A stretch of DNA of 64,000 bases from an uncultured Desulfobacter sp. (GTDB lineage: Bacteria > Desulfobacterota > Desulfobacteria > Desulfobacterales > Desulfobacteraceae). The translations under genes and the position numbers were made by a program. Below the pieces are notes generated by a model, which saw only the letters and a program-made list of their open reading frames with translations, ran no database searches and had not been told where the DNA came from. Shown here one piece after another: positions 26,801 to 35,293 of this stretch; position 1 is the stretch's first letter, and each line of letters starts with the position of its first letter. The stretch is taken from assembly GCF_963666145.1 (NCBI RefSeq), contig NZ_OY762614.1, positions 2,904,501 to 2,968,500 of the forward strand, written 5' to 3'.

Positions 26801-28769
26801 TTTCAAGGGCTTCCACCGTATTTTTAACCGGTTTCAGTATGATTTTCGAATATTGTTTTTTCAGTCTGGATTGAAGAAATACCCCTTCTTCAATGGCCAG
26901 TGTTTTTCCGGCCAGATTCTTGATGCCGAAAATGGCGGGCGCCTGTTTTTTTGTTACAATGACATGGGGGCTGACAAAATAGGGTTCACTGAATGACAGC
27001 CATTGGGCCAGTTCTTCTTCTTGGACCATACAGCTGATACCGTTGGCTTTTCCTGATTTTATAAGCCCAGTCATTTGATTCCAGGTGTAGTCGCTGATGA
27101 CTTCAAACCGAATGCCCAGCCGGCGTCCGATCAGATTAATATAGTCCGCAGCAACCCCTTCATATCGGCCCGCGGGGTCTGAAAATCCGATGGGCGGCCA
27201 ACTGGTATCTCCCAACAATTGAATTACCTGATGGGATTTGAGCCAGGCGTTTTCCTCCGGAGTCAGGATGCTGGTCATGGCGCTGTTATTAAATTGCCTC
27301 AAAGAGGGGTCTTTGATCCAGCGTGCTTCAACGTCTGCCAGTTCAACATCGGAGATGGCGGCAAGGCCTTTGTTGACTGTCTCCAAGAGACTATCGTTCT
27401 TTTTTGCCACCCCCGCATAAATGGGCTGTGTCATTTTTCCCTGGGACAAAAGATCATAAATGCCTTGTTCGCCCCGTCGTTCAAGTTGGGCCGAGACATA
27501 AGGCCGTTCTGCAAAGAAAACGTCAAATGTTCCCTGGGATGCCTCCTGGAGCAGATCCTGATCCGTGGGGTATACCAGAAAACCCCTGTCTTTTTTCTCT
27601 AAATGGCTTAACGGCGTGGTGCCGGCGTAGGTGCCGACACGGTTTCCCTGTAAATCGGCCAGGGTTTCCGGGACATCGGGGCCCAGTTTATAAAAAAATC
27701 CGCTTTCAATCCTGTAAAATGGCCGGGAGAATGCAATGGTGTTCTGGGGGGCTTTTGATTCGCAAAGGCCTGAATGGATATCTGCCCGGCCGTCGGTGAT
27801 GGCTTTCAAAGAATCTTCCAAACTGAAAAATTTAAAATTTATTTTTCGGCCGGTTTTGGTGGCCCATAACCGCCATATATCCACCAGCATGCCCGAGGGA
27901 TGGCCGGCGGCACTGATCATGGACATGGGCGGGTAGGCATTGCAGCAGGCAATGGTCAATGTGTTGACTTCCTTGGCATTGGGGGCTTGGTTTCGGGCGG
28001 TGCCGATCCATTTACGAAAAACTGCGTCTTGTTTTTCCCGGGGAATTTCCTGCATCCCTTTTCGTACGATGTCGCCCAAAACCTTATTCCCACGGCGCAC
28101 GGCACAAAGCCAGTCCGCTTCGTAAAGCGGCTCCTGGTCAAAGTACCGAAAGCGGTCCATGATCTCCTTTTGTTTGAGCATGGCCAAAGCGATATGGGTA
28201 TCCTTGACAAACGCAAGGATCTCGCCGGCCTTCACCGCTTCAAATAGTGCCTGGTTATCCGGATATACGGCCAGGGTGGCATCGGGTAATTTCTGACGCA
28301 GATAATCAATGGCGGCATCCCCTTTGATGATGCCGATGCGAAATCCGCGCAGATCCTTGAGCTGGTTTACCCCCAGGATATTTTTTTTCACAAAAAAATG
28401 GGTTCTGACTTTCGCCACAGGTGAGATGAAATCAAGGGTTTTGCTTCTGTTCGCGCTGAAAAAACACCCGGCGTGGACATCTGCTTCGCCTTTTTCTACG
28501 GATAGAAGGGTTTGGTAAAAGGGCAGGGGGGTAAAAACAACGTTGATTCCGGTCTGCCGTGCCCACAGTTTCCAGATATCCACCACCAGGCCTGCGGGGT
28601 GATTTTCCTGGTCCAGAAAATAATAGGGGATGCTGTCCGTACCCACGGCAACGACAATCTGTTTGGGATGGGTTTGGGCCTGGCAGGTGCTTGCTGCAAA
28701 AATAGATGCGAATAGAAATAGGGTGATTAAAATATATGTTAATCCGGCGATGTATCTGTTTGGGACCAT
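23850..28769 (-). CDS. Hybrid histidine kinase with four periplasmic binding domains, receiver and Hpt
   Basis: This 1639-residue inner-membrane sensor has a signal/TM segment at about 10-28, then four successive SBP_bac_3-type Venus-flytrap modules (about 35-265, 275-495, 505-745, 750-985). Their repeated openings are QIVVAVGTDSIPYYF, TLTIACCNAYPPMSM, QVIQLLGDTSWPPIGF and QTVRLGIDPAWPPFEF. A membrane helix lies at about 985-1008. The cytoplasmic part has HisKA (FLANMSHEIRTPMN, His near 1057), HATPase (GTGLGLAISKRIVEMMGG), receiver (Asp near 1348 in LVLMDLQMPEMDG) and Hpt (His near 1494 in HSIKGVAGN). The order is that of BvgS/EvgS, which have two flytraps. It probably senses amino acids or similar solutes and signals to the HD-GYP regulator. 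Confidence 0.95.
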   Translation of the reverse strand: MVPNRYIAGLTYILITLFLFASIFAASTCQAQTHPKQIVVAVGTDSIPYYFLDQENHPAGLVVDIWKLWARQTGINVVFTPLPFYQTLLSVEKGEADVHAGCFFSANRSKTLDFISPVAKVRTHFFVKKNILGVNQLKDLRGFRIGIIKGDAAIDYLRQKLPDATLAVYPDNQALFEAVKAGEILAFVKDTHIALAMLKQKEIMDRFRYFDQEPLYEADWLCAVRRGNKVLGDIVRKGMQEIPREKQDAVFRKWIGTARNQAPNAKEVNTLTIACCNAYPPMSMISAAGHPSGMLVDIWRLWATKTGRKINFKFFSLEDSLKAITDGRADIHSGLCESKAPQNTIAFSRPFYRIESGFFYKLGPDVPETLADLQGNRVGTYAGTTPLSHLEKKDRGFLVYPTDQDLLQEASQGTFDVFFAERPYVSAQLERRGEQGIYDLLSQGKMTQPIYAGVAKKNDSLLETVNKGLAAISDVELADVEARWIKDPSLRQFNNSAMTSILTPEENAWLKSHQVIQLLGDTSWPPIGFSDPAGRYEGVAADYINLIGRRLGIRFEVISDYTWNQMTGLIKSGKANGISCMVQEEELAQWLSFSEPYFVSPHVIVTKKQAPAIFGIKNLAGKTLAIEEGVFLQSRLKKQYSKIILKPVKNTVEALESVANGTAYAYVGNLMVIKYLLNAKGIDTLKIAAPAPWPESRLRLGIRKDWPLLLSAVNKAIENISQESHRLINRHWMANLRDTAPKALLLSRGEKEWLKAHQTVRLGIDPAWPPFEFYDKDHGYSGLAAEYIQKIEARLNISMRPRTGLTWPQALDLGQQKEVDLFPCIVPSPKRAQFLNFTNPYLFFPMVIAAGTDFPFISGLDDLDGKTIAVVQGYVSQEILQKDFPELKLSLVKSVSDGLKQISQNRADVFVGNLASITYCTRQTGLTNIKISAVTPYKFKLSMGVRKDWPQLVSILDKVIENMTESEKNKIRDDWVRMQFEHKTNWAILWKWIIGMTLVSSTILGIILFSNNKLKKAEASLRQSHENLAMAMAVAKEEKQKALAADRAKGQFLANMSHEIRTPMNAIIGMTHLLMQTRLDTQQTDYAAKIDTSAKSLLNLINDILDFSKIEAGKMDMEIVDFSLDETIEKLADLITVKALAKKDLEVQFNVDPQIPNNLKGDPLRLNQVLVNLGNNAVKFTEKGQIIVSVDLLERQKDRGILKFSVTDSGIGMTPEQQKKLFKVFSQADSSTTRKYGGTGLGLAISKRIVEMMGGQISLESTAGKGSTFSFTLPMEFGPKERPKHKRDIQTLSTTILGASILLVEDHDINQQVAREILESAGFFVRIANNGKEALDMVLSQEFDLVLMDLQMPEMDGYQATREIRRHKTAGELPIVAMTASAMPRDREKAMAAGMNAHVSKPIDLKELFQTLSEWIKPGDRPLPKSFGKNSDKKSDLDDVPGISVHQALSRLDKNETLYLALLEKFKQNYAHADRDLNELIEQGQDEDARRLAHSIKGVAGNIGITALQAAAADLETAFRDKASSEYNALMRTFSQALLSALSSAAQLTRSVAKEAALPRNLEIKSETELALMLGDLAPFVKKREAKPAKDRIKKITDLAWPKHIESDIAELSRLISRYQFKPATELLETIMLKLENIG

Positions 28770-29003
28770 TTTGTTTTTCCAACAGAAACTTACATTTTTT
28801 GAAAAAGAAGCTTATTACGTTATATTGGAAAAAGCAACTGTCCGTTTTGTTTCACATGAAACGAGAATTTATTCGGACGAGTCCTCTAACAAAGATTGGG
28901 TGCGGGTTGTTATTCTCTTTGAAAATGAATACAAATAGATCTGCCAAAAACGGGCAAACACCGTTACGGCAGGCATAACACAACAACAGGACTGGGATGC
29001 AAC

Positions 29004-31427
29004 ATGCAGTTGGACATTGATTTTGATGCCATTAACCGGATTTTTTCCAACGCCTGGGACCAGAGTCGGGATTTTCTTTTTGAATCCGAAGTCTACGACC
29101 TTTTGGCCAGATCCGGGTCGGAAACCCCGCCACGGGTCCGGTTGATCAGTCGCGGGGAACGGATTGCGGATGATGCGCTTGTGGCCATGCCGGGTGAAAA
29201 AAGCGTATTAAAAATTGTCTCCCCCTATATCGTTCATAAAACAGAAGTGGGCGGGGTCCGGGTGGTGGATAAGCAGCCCGATAGGATTCGTTCGGCCGTG
29301 CGTCGGATGTTCTACGAGGTACCTGAAACCTATGCGGCAGGGACCCATGCCCAGGACGGTCTGCCGACCCATTATCGGGGGCTCTCCGGCAGTGAGCTGG
29401 CCGCTGCTGTTTCCCGGGATATTAAAGGCGTGCTCCAGGTGCAGTATATGCCTCCGGATTCCGCATCCTTTGGTAATGAGCTCATTGTGGGGCTGCGTCG
29501 CACCAGAGAGTTTGGGACCATACTATCCGCCGGGTTGGGCGGCACCAATACGGAGCTGTATGCCAGGCGGTTCAGGAAAGGCCAGGCGATCGTGGCGGCG
29601 TCACCTGCCATGTGCAGCGGGGCGGCGTTTTTTCAGTTGTACCGCAACACCATTTCCTACAGAATACTTGCCGGTTTGACCCGGGGGCAGCGCCGTATCG
29701 TAACGGATGAGCAACTGGTGGAGTGTTTTGAATCCTTCGTTTGTATGGGCAATGCCTATAGCCGGGAAAATCCCGATGCGGCGTTTATTATTGATGAACT
29801 TGAGGTCAATCCCTTTGCCTTTACCGACTTTCTTATGGTGCCTTTGGACGGGATGTGCCGGTTTTCAAAGCAGGAAAAAAACACACCCAAACGCCCGACG
29901 GCAAAAATTGACCGTCTGCTTCATCCAGTAAGTATGGGGATCATCGGTGTCTCCTCCACCCGGAAAAATTTTGGGCGGATTATTCTGGATAATGTGCTGG
30001 CCCAGGGGTTTGATCCTGACCGTCTGGTGATTTTCAAACCGGGCATCGAACAATTCCAGGGGATTGACTGCCTGCCTGACCTGGCGGCACTGGCAGCCAG
30101 CGGCAGGGGTAAACTTGACCTGTTCATTGTGGCCGTGGGGGCGGATCAGGTCCCGGCACTGGTTGAAGAGATTATAAAAACAGACGCCGCCCATGCGGTT
30201 ATGCTTATTTCCGGGGGACTGGGTGAGACCCAGGGCAGTCAGGAGAAGGCAGGACAGGTCGTGGCCGCCATAAGTGCTGCCCGAACACGTCCGGATACCG
30301 ATGGTGGTCCGGTGTTCCTGGGTGCCAACTGCATGGGGGTGATCTCTTTGCCCGGCAGCTTTGATACCTGGTTTATCCCCGAAGAAAAACTGCCCAAGCA
30401 AAGATCCGGCAACCGAAAATTCTGCCGGGCTGCCCTGATCAGCCAGAGTGGTGCCTTTATGCTCCACCGAAGCAATCAGTGCCCCCAACTGGCACCGGCC
30501 TATATGATTTCCATGGGGAACCAGACCGATTTGACCCTGGGGGACATGATGACATATTTCAAGGAGAGTGACCAGGTGGATGTCATTGCCGTATATGCCG
30601 AGGGATTCAATGACCTCGACGGCCTGTCATTCTGCCGGGCTGTCAGGGATGCGGTGCTGGCCGGCAAGGAGGTGGTGTTTTACAAGGCAGGCCGGACCCC
30701 GGAAGGCAAAGCCGCCACGTCCAGCCATACCGCTTCCCTGGCCGGGGACTATATGGTCTGTGAAAGCTGTGTTTCCCAGGCCGGTGCCATTGTTGCCAGA
30801 ACCTTCAGTGAATTCCAGGAGCTGATGCTGCTGGCCGAAACATTGAACGCCAAAACCATCCACGGCAACCGTCTGGCTGCGGTCAGCGGAGCAGGGTTTG
30901 AAGCCGTGGGCATGGCCGATTCCATCCAAAGCGATGATTTTTCCATGGAATTTGCCCGGTTCGGCAACGACACCGTGGCCGGGGTGCGGTCCGTGCTGGC
31001 GGCCAAAGGATTGGATGGTCTGGTTACCATCTCTAATCCCATTGATGTTAATCCTGCGGCCGATGACCAGGTTCACGGTGACATTGCCGCAATCCTTTGC
31101 CGTGATCCCGGGGTGGATGCCGTGATCATCAGTGTGGATCCCATGTCCCCGGCCATGCAGACCCTGGACACCGATCCAAATGACCGGTTTTCCATGCATG
31201 ATAAAGGCGCTGTGCTCAACCGGCTGCTGCGCCTGAACGAGACCTGTGCAACCCCCATTGTAGCTGTGGTGGACGGCGGCAGGCTGTATGATCCCTTGCG
31301 CGACGCCCTGATTGCGGGCGGGGTTCCGGTTTTCAAAGTCTGTGATGGTGCCGTTGCGGCCCTTTCGCTTTATATCCAGGGGCGGTTGCGCGCCAATGCC
31401 ATTCGTATGTCACAAAATAAAAGGTAA
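29004..31427 (+). CDS. NDP-forming acyl-CoA synthetase (fused alpha/beta)
   Basis: This 807-residue enzyme is of the ADP-forming acetyl/acyl-CoA synthetase type, converting acyl-CoA, ADP and phosphate to acid, CoA and ATP. The ATP-grasp domain comes first (about 15-290; VLKIVSPYIVHKTEVGGVRVV). A CoA-binding Rossmann domain follows (about 310-440, MGIIGVSSTRKNFGRI) and then ligase domains with SQSGAFM and the phosphohistidine segment SSHTASLAGDY (about 578). Putting the ATP-grasp before the CoA-binding domain is one of several known orders. The substrate acid is not shown by the sequence. It is the first gene of a plus-strand run; the next starts five bases later. Confidence 0.88.
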   Translation: MQLDIDFDAINRIFSNAWDQSRDFLFESEVYDLLARSGSETPPRVRLISRGERIADDALVAMPGEKSVLKIVSPYIVHKTEVGGVRVVDKQPDRIRSAVRRMFYEVPETYAAGTHAQDGLPTHYRGLSGSELAAAVSRDIKGVLQVQYMPPDSASFGNELIVGLRRTREFGTILSAGLGGTNTELYARRFRKGQAIVAASPAMCSGAAFFQLYRNTISYRILAGLTRGQRRIVTDEQLVECFESFVCMGNAYSRENPDAAFIIDELEVNPFAFTDFLMVPLDGMCRFSKQEKNTPKRPTAKIDRLLHPVSMGIIGVSSTRKNFGRIILDNVLAQGFDPDRLVIFKPGIEQFQGIDCLPDLAALAASGRGKLDLFIVAVGADQVPALVEEIIKTDAAHAVMLISGGLGETQGSQEKAGQVVAAISAARTRPDTDGGPVFLGANCMGVISLPGSFDTWFIPEEKLPKQRSGNRKFCRAALISQSGAFMLHRSNQCPQLAPAYMISMGNQTDLTLGDMMTYFKESDQVDVIAVYAEGFNDLDGLSFCRAVRDAVLAGKEVVFYKAGRTPEGKAATSSHTASLAGDYMVCESCVSQAGAIVARTFSEFQELMLLAETLNAKTIHGNRLAAVSGAGFEAVGMADSIQSDDFSMEFARFGNDTVAGVRSVLAAKGLDGLVTISNPIDVNPAADDQVHGDIAAILCRDPGVDAVIISVDPMSPAMQTLDTDPNDRFSMHDKGAVLNRLLRLNETCATPIVAVVDGGRLYDPLRDALIAGGVPVFKVCDGAVAALSLYIQGRLRANAIRMSQNKR

Positions 31428-31432
31428 AACCC

Positions 31433-31669
31433 ATGACGGAAAATAGAATTGTTTATATTAGCCAGGCGCCTGTTGAATTATACAAGGTGCTTAAATTTGA
31501 AAATCTTGCATCCAGCGGGGGGGAGGCCAAGCATCTGATCGTCGACGGTCTGGTTTGGGTGAACGGTCGGATTGAAACAAGAAAAAGGAAAAAGATCCTT
31601 CCCGGAGATGTTATAGAAATTGACGGCGTCTGTCTTGAAATTCAGATGGAACCCAACGACCCCGGTTGA
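31433..31669 (+). CDS. S4-domain RNA-binding protein (YbcJ-like)
   Basis: A 78-residue protein that is almost entirely one S4 fold: VELYKVLKFENLASSGGEAKH, then LIVDGLVWVNG and the basic RKRKKILPGDVIEI. The S4 fold binds structured RNA. Small stand-alone S4 proteins of this length are found in many bacteria, often near ribosome-associated genes, but their targets are mostly unknown. The ATG at 31433 follows the acyl-CoA synthetase stop by five bases with AAAGGT as ribosome site. Confidence 0.88.
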   Translation: MTENRIVYISQAPVELYKVLKFENLASSGGEAKHLIVDGLVWVNGRIETRKRKKILPGDVIEIDGVCLEIQMEPNDPG

Positions 31670-31818
31670 ATCCCAAGGGGGCTTGAAAATCAATGATGCT
31701 GTCCCCCGTCCGGCTGGACAATCCTGTGGCTTTCCTGCGCAATCCAGGGGTTTTTTTTTCACCCCAACAAGTATATAGTTTTATCTATTATTTACAGTAT
31801 TATGAAAGCGTATTATGC

Positions 31819-32277
31819 ATGACAACAACAGAACCTGAGATGCCCGATATCAAAATAAGAAAATGTCCTGTTTTACTTTTCCGGCTATTCATTTTTTTGG
31901 GGATTGCGGGGGCCTTGGTCATACCGAGCGGTGTCGGCCTGGCGGATCAGCCCCGAATGGTTCTGGCCGATGCGGTGGTGTGTGAAAGCATCTCCAATTT
32001 CAGGCCCGTGAATCCGGCCGTTGTGTTCAGCGTCTCCCAGGGAGAGGTGTTCTGCTTTTCCGAATTTGATCCGGTGTATGAAAAAACGGCAATTTTTCAC
32101 AACTGGTATAAAAAAGACAAACTCATTTTTTCCATGCGTCTTGTCCTGTCCGTACCCAAATGGTCCTCCTTTTCAAGGGTCCAGATGCGTGATGCGGATA
32201 AAGGGCCCTGGCGGGTGGAGATCCGGGATGAAGACGATAAGCTTTTAAAAACCTTAAGATTCAGCATGTCTGATTGA
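31819..32277 (+). CDS. Exported DUF2914-type protein
   Basis: From ATG 31819 it has 152 residues; an upstream in-frame ATG at 31693 would add a basic leader of unlikely composition. Residues about 14-34 (VLLFRLFIFLGIAGALVIPSG) form a signal or anchor helix, followed by a DUF2914-like beta domain: VVFSVSQGEVFCFSEF, then IFHNWYKKDKLIFSM and GPWRVEIRDEDDKLLKTLRF. DUF2914 proteins are common in deltaproteobacteria with no known activity. It overlaps the next gene's possible TTG start. Start position is uncertain. Confidence 0.75.
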   Translation: MTTTEPEMPDIKIRKCPVLLFRLFIFLGIAGALVIPSGVGLADQPRMVLADAVVCESISNFRPVNPAVVFSVSQGEVFCFSEFDPVYEKTAIFHNWYKKDKLIFSMRLVLSVPKWSSFSRVQMRDADKGPWRVEIRDEDDKLLKTLRFSMSD

Positions 32278-32282
32278 TACCC

Positions 32283-33731
32283 ATGGACCAACTTTCTTTA
32301 TTATTTTCCGGCTGGCGCTGGCAGGATGTGCTGGATATTGTTTTCAACGCATATATTTTGTTTCGTTTATATGTGTTGTTCCGGGGGACCAATGTCCTGA
32401 GAGTCCTCATGGCCGTGGTGGCCATGTGGATCATCGGCCGCATGGCCAACGCCACGGGTCTGGTCATTACCAACTGGGTCATGCAGGGCGTGATCACTGT
32501 GGCCACCTTTATGATTATCATTGTGTTTAGAAATGAAATATCAGGGGTGGTCCGAACACGCAGTCTCGGATTTTTCCTATGGGAAATTCCCAGGACCCAG
32601 ATCAATACCCCGGTTCATATTATCAGTGATGCCGTGGTGCAGTTGGCCGGATCAAAAATCGGGGCATTGATTGTGATGCCCATTAAAACCGGGGTGGACA
32701 CCATCGTTTCCTCGGGAACGGACATTAATGCCGCCCTGTCCAGGGAAATGCTGGTAAATATTTTCTGGCCCGGCGCGCCCCTGCATGATGGTGCGGCCAT
32801 CATCCAGCGGGGTATAATTACCCGGGCCGGGACAATTTTGCCCTTGTCCCAGAATCGGCATCTGGCCTCAAAATACGGTACCCGGCACAGAGCCGCGTTG
32901 GGTCTTACCGAGCAAAGCGATGCCCTGGTGATAGTCGTTTCAGAAGAGCGGGGGAAAATTTCCCTGGTAAAAGACAATCAGATCCATGAAGTCAAAAATA
33001 CGGACAAGCTTGAGACGCTCATAAAACAATATACCGGCGGCCCGGAACCGGTAAAACGAATGCGCCGCCAGACCCGGGAACTGCTTGTGGCCGCCATGGT
33101 CTGTCTTGTCTGCACCACAGGCCTGTGGCTGAGTTTTTCACGGGGCATGGAGACACTGGCCAACTACGATGTGCCCATTGAGTTCGTTAACCCTGACAAA
33201 AAAATGAATATTATTTATGCGTCCGCTTCCAGGTCCAGGCTGCTGATCAGCGGGGCACGGCCTTTGATCAATGCCTTGACCCGGGATCAGATGAGCATCA
33301 AGATCTCCCTTGAGGGCGCAGCGGTGGGGAAAAATATAGTGACCATTACCCGGCAGAATGTCCAGCTGCCGCCAGGGATACGCCTGAAAAATATTGAACC
33401 GGATCAGGTGGAATTAACCCTGGATTCCATGGTGGAAAAACAGCTACCGGTACAGGCGGATTTCTCAGGAAAATTGCCCGAGGGACTGACCATGACCCGT
33501 ATCCAGGTTATTCCGGAAACGGTGAAGATCCTAGGCGGTGAACTGACCCTGGACAATGTCACCACCGTGTTTACCGAGAAAATTCCCCTTGAAAATTTAA
33601 CAACGTCCGGCGTCGTGAATGCCGAACTGGTCATGAATCCTGCCACCCTGCGGCCGGCGGATAAATCCAGAAAAGTACAGATTCGATACACCATTTCCGA
33701 AAGGACATCCAATGTCGACACCAAAAACTGA
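32283..33731 (+). CDS. Diadenylate cyclase (CdaA-type) fused to YbbR domains
   Basis: From ATG 32283 (a TTG at 32274 overlaps the upstream stop) it has 482 residues. The first third matches CdaA: three N-terminal membrane helices (about 15-95), then a DisA_N cyclase domain with DGA in GAPLHDGAAIIQ (about 168) and RHR in TRHRAALGL (about 200), the residues that bind ATP and metal to make c-di-AMP. A further helix (LLVAAMVCLVCTTGLWLSF, about 266-286) leads to periplasmic YbbR repeats (NYDVPIEFVNPDKKM onward). In Firmicutes the cyclase CdaA and its YbbR regulator CdaR are separate neighbouring genes; here they are one chain. Both catalytic motifs are intact. Confidence 0.9.
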   Translation: MDQLSLLFSGWRWQDVLDIVFNAYILFRLYVLFRGTNVLRVLMAVVAMWIIGRMANATGLVITNWVMQGVITVATFMIIIVFRNEISGVVRTRSLGFFLWEIPRTQINTPVHIISDAVVQLAGSKIGALIVMPIKTGVDTIVSSGTDINAALSREMLVNIFWPGAPLHDGAAIIQRGIITRAGTILPLSQNRHLASKYGTRHRAALGLTEQSDALVIVVSEERGKISLVKDNQIHEVKNTDKLETLIKQYTGGPEPVKRMRRQTRELLVAAMVCLVCTTGLWLSFSRGMETLANYDVPIEFVNPDKKMNIIYASASRSRLLISGARPLINALTRDQMSIKISLEGAAVGKNIVTITRQNVQLPPGIRLKNIEPDQVELTLDSMVEKQLPVQADFSGKLPEGLTMTRIQVIPETVKILGGELTLDNVTTVFTEKIPLENLTTSGVVNAELVMNPATLRPADKSRKVQIRYTISERTSNVDTKN

Positions 33732-34545
33732 CAGCGCCATTATTTATATCCCCCACGGCGGCGGCCCTTTACCCCTTCTGGGCCATGCCGGACATGCGGC
33801 CATGAATGCATTTTTAAAAGAACTTGCCGCCACGCTGCCTAAACCGGAGGCTGTGGTGGTGATTTCCGCCCATTGGGAAAGTGATCCGCCTATGGCAACC
33901 AGCCACCCTGCTCCCGAGCTGATTTACGATTATTACGGGTTTCCCGAAGAGGCGTATCGGATTCAGTATCCGGCGGCAGGCCATCCGGAGCTGGCCGCTA
34001 AAGCGGTTGCTCTGCTCAATGACGTCGGTATTACGGCCAAGGCCGACCGTTGGCGGGGATTTGATCATGGGGTCTACATCCCCTTGACCCTGATGCTGCC
34101 CAACGCCGATGTGCCCTGTATCCAGATCTCCCTGGTCAAAGGTTTGGATGCCGAAAAACATCTGTTAATGGGCCAGGCCTTAACACCGTTGCTCAAGGAA
34201 AATATCTGGCTTCTGGGGTCTGGATTTTCTTTTCACAATATGAGGGGTTTTGATCTGCAGGCAGGCCCGGATTCTCCATCGGTGCCGGATCCGCAGAACA
34301 GGGCTTTTCAGGATTGGCTTAAAGCAACATGCGCCAATGAAACAATGTCTCCGGAACAGCAACGGCAAAAGCTGCTCAACTGGGAAGATGCCCCGGCGGC
34401 AAGGCATTGCCATCCCAGAGAAGAGCATCTGCTGCCCTTGATGGTGTGTGCCGGTGCTGCCGGATACCGCCCTGCCCATAAGGTCTTTGACGTTAAAATA
34501 TTAGGCAGAAGTTCTGTCTGCTTTTTTTGGCCGGGAATCCAATAA
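33712..34545 (+). CDS. LigB/DODA-type extradiol dioxygenase family protein
   Basis: At 277 residues it fits YgiD-like 4,5-DOPA dioxygenases of the LigB family. The metal-binding region opens with IIYIPHGGGPLPLLG (about residues 9-23), has VVISAHWES (about 48) and FDHGVYIPL (about 118-126), and a late HCHPREEHLLPLM containing the final His. The metal is Zn or Fe(II) depending on the member. The true substrate is uncertain in an anaerobe, where ring cleavage with O2 is unlikely, so an oxygen-related or unknown role is possible. It overlaps the cyclase gene by 20 bases, indicating co-translation. Confidence 0.88.
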   Translation: MSTPKTDSAIIYIPHGGGPLPLLGHAGHAAMNAFLKELAATLPKPEAVVVISAHWESDPPMATSHPAPELIYDYYGFPEEAYRIQYPAAGHPELAAKAVALLNDVGITAKADRWRGFDHGVYIPLTLMLPNADVPCIQISLVKGLDAEKHLLMGQALTPLLKENIWLLGSGFSFHNMRGFDLQAGPDSPSVPDPQNRAFQDWLKATCANETMSPEQQRQKLLNWEDAPAARHCHPREEHLLPLMVCAGAAGYRPAHKVFDVKILGRSSVCFFWPGIQ

Positions 34546-34571
34546 TGGCTTTTTAACCCAGCGATAGCGGA

Positions 34572-35291
34572 TTATTGAATGGCGTTTAATTGCTGTTGAA
34601 CACTGGACTGGGCAGCCTTCCTAAGGTCGTCACCGTCGGTTATTCTTAAGACCGGACCAAAGCTCACACGAGCCTTTAGGGGAGATGTCTTAAAAATTTC
34701 CAGAAAATGGGGGAGGAAAAAATCGTCCCCGATCCAGGCCGCTTTCGGGTTTTCGTAGCAGATTGCCACAGGAACCACAGGACTCTCTTGTGTTGCTGCC
34801 AGGTGAAAGATGCCTTTTTTAAAAGGGAGGATGCCGGGACCTGCGGATGTGGTGCCCTCAGGGAAAACCACCACACTGATGCCCTGGGCCAGTTTTTCAC
34901 CGATGGCCTGCCGAGCCGCGGTCCTGCTTTGGGCACTGGACCGGTCCACAAATACCGTATTACCACGTTTGGCTGCCAGCCCGAACAGCGGCCAGGATGC
35001 CAGCTCCTTTTTAGCCAGAAAGGCCGCCTTCAGATGGGCCAGGATCACAACGATGTCCAGATAGGACCTGTGATTGGAGACCACCAGGACACCATTTTCA
35101 GGGATGTCGCCGGTTTGTTCAATATGAATGTCAAGACCTTTGACCAGCCTGCCGGCCCACTGCCGTGCCCGGGATGCCACGAGCTCTGAAGACCATCCCG
35201 AAGATGACATGGTTACAGCCAGTCGCAAAAGGCTTGACATGGTAATCCCAATAACCGAGAACAACCTGCAAAGTGATTTCAACCCGGCCAT
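34572..35291 (-). CDS. 1-acyl-sn-glycerol-3-phosphate acyltransferase family (PlsC)
   Basis: The 239-residue protein has the PlsC signature: the HX4D-type box in SNHRSYLDIVV (about 90-100), VFVDRSS (about 133) and FPEGTTS (about 163-169). A hydrophobic N-terminal stretch (about 5-30) would tether it to the membrane. It transfers an acyl chain from ACP or CoA to a lysophosphatidic-acid-like acceptor. It starts two bases after the stop of a GNAT gene, so the two work from one mRNA. That pairing is reminiscent of OlsB/OlsA ornithine-lipid genes, but the GNAT does not clearly look like OlsB. Confidence 0.9.
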   Translation of the reverse strand: MAGLKSLCRLFSVIGITMSSLLRLAVTMSSSGWSSELVASRARQWAGRLVKGLDIHIEQTGDIPENGVLVVSNHRSYLDIVVILAHLKAAFLAKKELASWPLFGLAAKRGNTVFVDRSSAQSRTAARQAIGEKLAQGISVVVFPEGTTSAGPGILPFKKGIFHLAATQESPVVPVAICYENPKAAWIGDDFFLPHFLEIFKTSPLKARVSFGPVLRITDGDDLRKAAQSSVQQQLNAIQ

Positions 35292-35293
35292 GT

